From: Ricordea florida
Taxonomy: Eukaryota > Cnidaria > Anthozoa > Corallimorpharia > Ricordeidae
Assembly (NCBI GenBank): GCA_949710005.1
Contig: OX453279.1
Span: 14,717,756-14,781,755, forward strand
Reading direction: 5' to 3'
DNA: 64,000 nucleotides
The notes beneath the pieces are model-generated. The model was not told the origin of the DNA. It made no database searches and saw only the letters and a program-made list of their open reading frames with translations. The translations under genes and the position numbers were made by a program. Of this stretch, positions 56,537 to 64,000 are shown in pieces (the stretch's first letter is position 1; each line of letters starts with the position of its first letter).

Positions 56537-58744
56537 GTACTGCAGGCTCAGCTATTGTGTCCAACCAAGTTTCTGAGAACAGCAACCTAATACAGTGCAG
56601 CAATCAGGTGAGAATTTTGATTACATCCTGTTTCTCCTGTTGGTCTTTATATTTGGTATTCACTATATAGAATTCTCACATTAAGTGCTTGCAAAGACGG
56701 GAAATGCCTCTTCTAAAGAATCATCAAATCACGCGTCATTGCAGAGCCTAAGCAAATATGAGCAGGAACTGTCAGGAAAGAATTTTCCAGGTGTTGCCTT
56801 GAAAGGCTAGAAAAGTTTTAAAATCACTGTGTAACGCTTTATCGTTGAGTGTATAGTTCCGATCGTCAACCTCACCTCCACCTAAACACAATGCCAAACT
56901 TTATCCGGTTATAAACTTCTCCCTCGCCTCCCCTTTGCAATGCCAAGTGCGTTAGAGTCTATTTTGAGGTCTAAGATTATCAAAGGGCAACTCTCAATAG
57001 CCGTGATGTATAACAAATACCAATATGTGTTTTTAGTAGGTATGGGATGTCGAAGACGTAACAGGTTTTTACGTGATCAGTCGCGTGGTGAACAGGCACC
57101 GTGCTATGACCTGTTATAACTTGTCCTTTCCACTGAACAGTAATATCCACCTTTTGAACAACAACCTACACACCTTGTACGAGTACAAATTTCATAGGCT
57201 GGAATGGAAGAAATCACCTCTGCTTTGGGACCTTGATTTCCCCTTTAAAATCACATAATCAAACGTCAATTCTTGTGTTTAACTACGTTCCCATCCGCAA
57301 TGTAAAGCTATGATTTCATTTATTCAAATTGTGTACTTGTTCCTAACACCGGCACATATGAACCCGTTATTGACCTCACTGAATGGATAGGTGGTTAAGC
57401 TAAGCTGGTAGAGCATCGCCTCAATAATAATGCGAAGTTCAGGTCTTAAACTAAATTTATGATACTATTCTTTTTCTTTACTCCTCTTGGCAAACAGCAC
57501 TAAGCGTTACCAAAAAACAACAAAAACAAAAAACAAAGCAACAACTACAAAAACAATAAAAAAAAACACACAAAAATAAGCAAAAAAAAAAAAGAAAAAG
57601 AAAACAAAACTGAAATCGTTTAAATTTGGTCTGTCTGTAGGCACGTTATTCGCCGTTTACAAGTCAAGCAGCCCAAGTACTTTGTGGTCCTCAAGGCAGT
57701 ATTAGCTCCTTATACTGTGCATACACTGTTCCTGTGTCATTTAGTGCGGTGTCTCCTGCGGGTTCACATATGCAATTGAGAAAGGCTGGCGGCACAAGTA
57801 CATCCTCTGAAACTCAAAGGTGTGTATCGGATATAACCGATCCGGGTTTACCAGACGACAGCAGTGCGCGGTTTGGCATTCTGTCTGATGGTTGTTTAAC
57901 AGCAGACATGAAAGCATTTATTGAGTCATTCAGGGCGAGACGGATTGCTTTAGGATACACACAAGAAGATGTTGGAAACGAATTGTCGCATGCAAATGGG
58001 CAGTCCTCTTACAGCCAGTCGTTCATCTCAAGATTTGAATCTAAAAATCTTGGACTAAAGGCGGCAGAGAAAATGAAACCAGTTTTACAGGACTGGATTG
58101 AGCAGAAGGAGCTGGAATGCACCAAAGGACTACGCATGTGCAAGAAGCGCAAGAGGAGAACGTCTTTCTCCAATGAAACGCTTCAGTGTTTGATTCACAC
58201 ATTTGAACAGAATCCTAAACCCACCAGTGCCGACATTGTGGAGATCTCATCTAAACTGGGTCTTGAACCGGTCACTGTCAGGGTATGGTTCTGCAATCGT
58301 AAGCAAATGCTGAAACGGGTTGCGTCTGGGAAGAGTCGATTAAATAATTCACTCAAGGCAGAAATTGATGCTAAAAAGCAAGAAGAACAAACCACCGAGA
58401 AGGACCAAGCCAAACTAGATTTCACCAACATGCCAGTGGGTCAGTTTTCCTTTACAGAAGACCGTGTCAAGGCACTTGTGTGTTTGACATCAGAGGGCAG
58501 CCCTCCCAAAAGCTCCCATCCAACCATATCAAATTCTACTGTGACGTACGCTCAGGTTCACGATGACAGCATTGTTCATTCAGGCTCTGTGACTCAAAAT
58601 ACGTCCCCACAAACCTCACTAATTGCACAGTCCTCCGAGAGAAGTTTGCCTTTCACCCCAGGAAAAGTGCAGTTCCCGGTACGAAATGGAGCACCACAGT
58701 GCGAGGCTGTTAGTGAGGTGCACTTACCAGACACAGGAACATGA
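56537..58744 (+). CDS. POU-homeobox transcription factor, class VI-like (3' exons only)
   Basis: Two exons: 56537-56607 (starts in phase 2; ends CAG before GTGAGA) and 57641-58744 (follows TGTAG; TGA at 58742-58744). Together they give about 391 codons without stops. The POU-specific domain (about 57900-58125) reads FRARRIALGYTQEDVGNEL, SYSQSFISRFESKNLGL, KAAEKMKPVLQDW. A short linker leads to the homeodomain (58140-58325), KKRKRRTSFSNETLQCLIHT ... VRVWFCNRKQMLKR, with the POU-specific Cys at position 50 of WFCNR. YSQS, KPVLQDW and KKRKRRTSF resemble class VI (POU6) most; class assignment by eye only. The C-terminal 120 residues are Ser/Thr-rich. A nuclear DNA-binding regulator, in cnidarians linked to neural and sensory cells by family knowledge. 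The upstream exon with the start codon was not identified. Poly(A) signal AATAAA at 58897-58902. Confidence 0.9.
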
Positions 58745-58902
58745 ACATTGAACTTGATCGTTTGTTCCACAGTTCACCCATGTGTGACCATTTTCAGTAC
58801 TGCAGTTAGCTGGAGGACTTGATTTTAACAAAAGTCGTTGGTATTCTAGTGAGGGTTTCCGAGTATTTCATGCATGCTTTTCAGCTTAGTCTTTTTAATA
58901 AA

Positions 58903-60660
58903 GCTGTTTTTCAGCTCTAAATGAGACTTTGAATTTTTCAGCGTTTTAGTTTTTAATCCTTGTGATGTTCAGAGACGTTTTTAAGAGGCACAGGTTAACA
59001 TGTTCAGATGTGGGCTAGATGCCACTTATCTGTGTGTTCCTCTCTCACCGCAGATTCTTTTTGCTTTATCGTTAACTTTGTTAGGTCGGTCGCTGGGCGG
59101 CTAACCAGTGGGTCAAGCGTCGAGGCAAGATCGTTGATCTCCAAACTCTTACCTACTTACTTACACAAGTGAACATTTTGGTTTGAATTAAGTCGATTAC
59201 CTAAATCAGTAAACCACTCACCTTGTGGAAAATACGCAGATTTTGAGAAATGATGATGGTTAGTGGTGCCTAAATCCCCCTAAATATCATTAGAGACTCT
59301 TCAAGGCACTTTGACGAAGAACCCTTTTTTATTATTTCATATCTGCATTTGAGCATCCTTCGAATATCTTGCTTTCCTTGGAGTCAAGAAAGTATATTTT
59401 TCCTATTTTTTTTCCTACCGTTTAGAGTTTAGACTTCGGCATCCTCTAGACAAGAAGAGCTAAGACATTTCCCATTTATATTATTAGAGTTACAACACGT
59501 AAGTCATAATACTTCAGGAAGAGACTCACTTAAACCGCTAGAGTACAATAGGACCGTCTTTGAAGGCGCTCCTAATTTGCCGTTGGGCTATGGAGAAAGC
59601 AAGGCAGGAAGTTCTCGTTGGCCCGCCGATTCTGTAAGCAAGTTGCAGGGATGGATTGTCAAGTTGGGGCCAGCTCATAGTCTATGAGAAGTAAAGCGGT
59701 TCTGCTCCAAGTAATAAAATGGCGATCTGAGTCTATTTTTTAAGTTTCCCGATTTTACTCATTTAAACCTTCAAGTAAGCAGTATGAAATAGAAATCTTC
59801 TTGTACAAATTGAAAGGCTAGGGCGCTGTATATCATAGAGTATATTAAACGGCAATGCTTTATAAACTATTTCCTGTCTTTCCTTAACTGGATAGCTTTG
59901 AAACCAGGAACACCACCTTGGCCCCGTAAAAATTGCGATTTTTTAATTCAGACTATTTCTCCCTTTCTGATTGGTCCAATGGCCCCGCTCTTTCTTATTA
60001 GGTAGCAGGATGATGTCAATGACCTCAAAATCAATTTCTTGTTTCACAGTTGACGACAAGTGTTATATTATCCTCCGATTTTGGAATCATTGGCGTCGGG
60101 TTAAAATATATTTGAAAATGGTTCAAAGCGAATTTGAAACGTTGACTGGAGAAGAAATCTCCGAATTTTTACATGGTACAGAAAGAAGAGTCTTGACTTT
60201 CTAAGATTATAATATGAAAAAAAAACCCACCTGAAATTATTCAATTATCATTTCACTCACCTATTTTGATTATTTAGTCAACCAAGCAGTATGTTTAACT
60301 CTAAAATGAGTCTATTCCAGAGGTATAAAATTCTGAGGACGTCGAAGATCGAACGTGTAAACAAAGGACGTTACAACTGAGTGTCACGTCCCCTCATTCC
60401 CCCACCCCACCCTGGGCCAATCACGCCACCTTATAAATACACTTCAAGACAATACTTGATGCACAAAGCAGAGCAGGAAATTGAAATGCTAACCTTTATT
60501 TATATTAATATACCAGGTTTACGTGTTATCTATCTGCACGTATTGTGTTCAGAGAGGCAAGATAGTCCTCGTACCCTAAACAGACATTCCTCATTGACGT
60601 TAAAAATGAAGGTACACCAGTCAAAAATAAACCAAACAACGTTTTGAGTAACAAATATGC
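58903..60660. other. Downstream of POU gene: no secure gene
   Basis: No family recognised. The ORF 59971-60204 ends in a plausible amphipathic stretch (VQSEFETLTGEEISEF) but has no homology that can be named. Confidence 0.3.
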
Positions 60661-60689
60661 CTCATGAAAAGGTACCCACAGGGTAGGTG

Positions 60690-60890
60690 TAATGTATTGT
60701 ATTGTTACATATCCTCAAGTTCACCTTGCGGACCTACTCTATGTTTTTCCAAGGATTCTGTGTGGGCGATTAAAAGAGAGAGATCATGGCGTGATGGCGC
60801 AATCCGTAGTTATTTGGCGTGTACCGAATATAATCTAGTCTATAGCGTGCAATCCCGCGGTTGAGCCACTGCAATTGGCGACGAGGATAA
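60690..60890 (+). repeat. Candidate 5' LTR end and primer site of gypsy element
   Basis: GCCACTGCA at 60873 could be the end of an LTR (...CA), followed two bases later by TGGCGACGAGGATAA, placed as expected for a primer binding site 40-50 bp before gag. The other LTR lies outside the window, so this is unconfirmed. Confidence 0.3.
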
Positions 60891-60926
60891 TCTTCAGAAG
60901 ACGAGATTTCAAGTCGAGTAGGAATT

Positions 60927-61867
60927 ATGGCAACAAATCTCGAAATTGGAGGAATGAGCCCCTTCGATTGCAAAGGCGACGCGACGAGTGTTGGCCCCAG
61001 GTGGAAGCGATGGAAAACGGCTTTCGAATTCTGCGTGGTAGGAAAAGGGGTCAAAGATGCAAAACAAAAATGAGCACTCTTGTTGCATTCTGCGGGGATG
61101 GTTGCCTGCGTGCAGACGTCTCCTATTTCCTTTGTTGCTCCCTTTTCCGCGAGCAACAAAGGAAATAGGAGACGTCTGCACGCAGGCAACAGGGATGGAT
61201 GTTCAGGAAATATTTGCGACATTAACAGATCCAGGACCGGCGACGACTAACGAAGAGGATAGTGCAAGTGTTTACGAGAATGCCCTCCGCACGTTGGATG
61301 CACACTTCGCACAGCAAGTCAACGGCCCATACGAGCGGCATGTGTTTCGACAAATGTGTCAGGGAGAATCTGAAACAGTCGACCAGTTTGTAACCCGTTT
61401 AATGCGCCAAGCCGAGTATAGTATGTTCGGTGACTAGACACAGGAACAGATCCCGAGACCAGATCATAGACAAATGCAGGTCAAGCAAACTGAGGAGAAG
61501 GTTGTTGGAGAAAGGTCAAGCTCTCACACTGACCCAAGCGCAGTCGATTGCTCGCTCACTGGAAGCGGCGGACATGCGAGCACAAAAGATGGAATCGTAC
61601 GGTCAAAAAGTATTGGAACCGAGCGACGGGAAAGAAGTAAATAGCGTTAGCGGAGCGAAAAGGCATGGCAATTGCTACCGCTGTGGGAAGGATGGTCATT
61701 TTGTACGGGATAAAAACTGTCCCGCACGCAAAGCCACATGTCGGAAATGCCACAATAAAGGACATTTTGCCACTGTTTGTAAAACGGATCCGACAAAATA
61801 TAAATTTCCTGAAGCTAAATCTTCAAGAAGCTGGGCCCACAAGTTTATAGCATTGATACCTCTTTAA
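60927..61867 (+). pseudogene. gypsy gag, broken
   Basis: Starts at ATG 60927 with MATNLEIGGMSPFDCKGDAT and WKRWKTAFEFCVV, the usual gag N-terminus. A TGA follows after AKQK. The same frame then reads ALLLHSAG up to the hairpin insertion at 61103-61192, which shifts the frame. After it MDVQEIFATLTDPGP, ALRTLDAHFAQQVNGPYERH and MCQGESETVDQFVTRLMRQA run to a stop at 61434-61436. A shifted frame continues with RSRDQIIDKCRSSKLRRRLL and two zinc knuckles, CYRCGKDGHFVRDKNC (one longer than usual) and CRKCHNKGHFATVC, ending at 61867. It binds RNA and forms the particle in intact relatives. Confidence 0.8.
61103..61192. mobile_element. 90-bp hairpin element in gag with 7-bp duplication
   Basis: Flanked by GGGATGG at 61096-61102 and 61193-61199. 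Arms of 40 nt (61102-61141 and 61152-61191) are perfect reverse complements: they begin GTTGCCTGCGTGCAGACGTC and end GACGTCTGCACGCAGGCAAC, around a 10-nt loop. It lies between the gag codons for HSAG and MDVQ and shifts the frame by one. A very short foldback MITE. Confidence 0.88.
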
Positions 61868-61869
61868 GA

Positions 61870-63898
61870 GTCAAGTTCAAAGAATGTTTCGAAGTCATTG
61901 GAAAGCTGAAAGATTATCAGGCGAAAATTCACGTTGACCCTGATCTTAAGTGGGGATACCACCAAATTGAATTGGCCGAGGAGTCAAGGGGCATCACAAC
62001 TTTCACCACTCACGCTACAACAGGCTCATGTTTGGGGTGAGCTCAGCGCCAGAACTGTACCAACACATCATTCAACAGGTGCTGCAGGACTGCCAAGGAG
62101 CCCACAACATTGCAGACGATATCATTAACCATGGCCAAACTGTCGAGGACCATGATGAGAGGCTGGAAAAGGTTTTCCAAAAGCTGAAGGACAGAGGCCT
62201 CACGGTGAACCCTGACAAGTGTGAGTTTAAGATCTCAAGAATCACCTTCATGGGACATGTTATGTCAGACAAGGGCATTGGCCCTACTGAAGAGAAAGTG
62301 AAAGCAGTGTCTGAGTCAACAGAGCCAGAGAGTGCGTCCGAAGTTTGTGCCCGTTTCATATCAGACCTTGCGACAACAGCAGAACCCTTGAGAAAGTTGA
62401 CACGACGAGGTGAAACCTTTCGCTGGGGCCCTGAACAGAGACAAGCCTTCCAAGAGCTGAGGGAGAAATTGTCTAAGGCTGAAGCCTTGGCTTACTTTGA
62501 CAAGAATTCGAAGACCCAAGTTATTGCAGACGCTAGCCCGGTAGGACTAGGAGCAGTCTTGATCCAGGAGCAAGCGGGTTTGAAACGTGTAGTTGCCTGT
62601 GCAAGTAGAAGTCTTACAAATGTAGAACGTCGCTACTCCCAAAAGGAGGCATTAGGACGTCTATGGGCATGTGAACGTTTCCATGTCTACCTCTATGGAA
62701 CCCAGTTCGAGCTGCTAACGGATCACAAGCCTTTAGAGGTAATATATTGCAGCAAGTCTAAACCATCTTCCAGGGTTGAGCGGTGGGCGCTGCGCTTGCA
62801 ACCGTACCATTTCACAGTAAAGCACTTACCCGGTTCAGAGAATATTGCTGACACACTCTCGCGCCTCACCCAGAGAAATGAAAAAGGGAGTAGTAATGTG
62901 GCCGAAGAGTACATTTGTTTAATCGCAGAGCACGCATCCCCGAAAGCAATGCCAATACAAGAAGTAGAGCGAGAATCAACGGGTGATCCAGAACTGTCTC
63001 AACTGAGAGAATGCCATAGCATAGGCGATTGGAGGTCTTGCCCAGTTGCGTGTAAGTGGGTACGTCTGTGTTAGGAAAACTAGTGTTGAGGGGTACAAGG
63101 ATCGTCGTGCCACAGAGTCTTCGGAGTAGAATCCTGGACTTGGCCCACGAGCGACACCAGGGCATGGTGAAGACTAAACAGCGTCTGCGCACTAAAGTGT
63201 GGTGGCCCAATATTGACAGGCAGGTTGAACGGAAATGCAAGGTGTGTCATGGACGCCAGCTCGTGGCACAGCCAGCACCCCTTGAACCCCTGGGGGGTAC
63301 AGAATTTCCTTCTAAGCCATGATGTGACCTCGCAGGTGACCTGCTTGGACCTTTGCCATCGGGCGAGTACTTGTTTGTTGTGGTAGATTACTATAGCCGT
63401 TACTTCGAAGTGGAAATTCTAAAGTCAGTCACTTCAAAGAAGATCATTGATTGCCTGCATGTTATGTTCTCTACTTATGCCATACCAAACTCGATGAAGA
63501 CAGACAATGGGCGTCAGTTCATTTCAGATGAAATTGAGAAGTATTTTGAAGACGATGCTATTGTACACAGAACTTCCACCCCGCTCTGGCCTCAAGCAAA
63601 TGGGGAGGTGGAAAGGCAGAACCGCTCCCTCCTGAACGTGATGCGAATTGCACAGGCGGAAAAGAAAGACTGGCCGAAAGAGTTGCTGAAGTTCCTTCTT
63701 GCATACAGAAGTACCCCGCACACCACCACTGGCGTAACCCCCGCCAAGTTGTTGTTTGGCCGAGAGAGCCGAACAAAGTTGCCCAGTTTGACAGTCGAGT
63801 CTCCACTTATGAATGAGGACGTGCATGACGAAGACAACATCGCGAAAAAAAAAGGGGAAGATCTAAGCAGATGCCAGGCGAAATGCCCAAGAAAGTGA
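61870..63898 (+). pseudogene. gypsy pol: partial RT, RNase H and integrase, broken
   Basis: Protease and the first RT part are missing; from about 61940 DLKWGYHQIELAEESRGITT appears. After a frameshift the frame 62028-63074 holds LMFGVSSAPELYQHIIQQVL, the catalytic IADDI, then RGLTVNPDKCEFKISRITFM. A short in-frame gap in the thumb (SEVCARFISDLATT lacks the usual SFLG segment) follows, and then RNase H with VIADASPVGLGAVL, YSQKE and LLTDHKPLE. It leaves the frame at CKWVRLC. Integrase continues at 63056-63322 (HERHQGMVKTKQRLRTKVWW, CKVCHGRQL). A stop precedes DLAGDLLGPLPSGEY, and TDNGRQFISDE and ANGEVERQN supply the other acidic residues at DD35E spacing. Inactive. Confidence 0.85.
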
Positions 63899-64000
63899 CC
63901 TGTAAGAGGGAAACCAAGTTTCGCTCAAGCTGAACCAGAGTCTCAAACTAGACACGCCTTTTGGACCGGAGCCAAAAAAGTCATCAACAAGAGAGGAAGT

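Larger units (their letters stand above)
60876..64000 (+). mobile_element. Ty3/gypsy element, decayed, runs off the window
   Basis: Order primer site candidate, gag, (protease missing), reverse transcriptase, RNase H, integrase, all on the plus strand. Many frameshifts and stops, at least two deletions and a 90-bp hairpin insertion. Its sequence differs from the minus-strand gypsy copy at 38.8-41.4 kb, so they are separate lineages. Confidence 0.85.

Overview
This is animal nuclear DNA: AT-rich, with small exons, GT-AG introns and dense old transposons. The gene set (DAZAP2, an intron-containing universal stress protein, PPCS and a POU homeobox gene) together with Kolobok, Crypton-like, Penelope, gypsy and tRNA-SINE debris suggests a cnidarian, probably a stony coral. 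That placement is inference from family content; no species is claimed. Four host genes were assembled exon by exon from splice sites and reading frames.

Layout. DAZAP2 lies on the minus strand (CDS 10695 down to 1418, 4 exons, 171 aa). A universal stress protein lies on the plus strand (10852-28134, 4 exons, 155 aa). Their start codons are 156 bp apart, head to head, over what looks like one shared promoter with two CCAAT boxes and an E-box. PPCS, the second enzyme of coenzyme A synthesis, follows on the plus strand (34511-53402, 8 exons, 314 aa). A POU-homeobox gene is then seen in its last two coding exons (56537-58744); its 5' end was not found. The window ends inside a decayed gypsy element (from about 60.9 kb).

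Nearly everything else is mobile-element sequence in introns, much of it nested and with boundaries that can be read directly. Examples are a 2.8-kb TTAA-flanked Kolobok-like element with a THAP domain in DAZAP2 intron 3; a hAT-like ORF split by a 1.4-kb foldback element in USP intron 2; a 2.6-kb gypsy copy with a perfect 5-bp target duplication but without RNase H, gag and most of one LTR in PPCS intron 4; a Crypton-like tyrosine-recombinase pseudogene split by an 886-bp foldback element with a 10-bp target duplication in PPCS intron 5; an RPA-like zinc-ribbon pseudogene split by a 189-bp MITE; and a 90-bp hairpin inserted in gypsy gag. LINE, Penelope and SINE fragments, several palindromic MITEs and a 470-bp G-poor satellite complete the picture.

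No operons, CRISPR arrays or bacterial systems are present. The most interesting items are the divergent DAZAP2/USP pair and the foldback insertions whose target ORFs can still be recognised on both sides.
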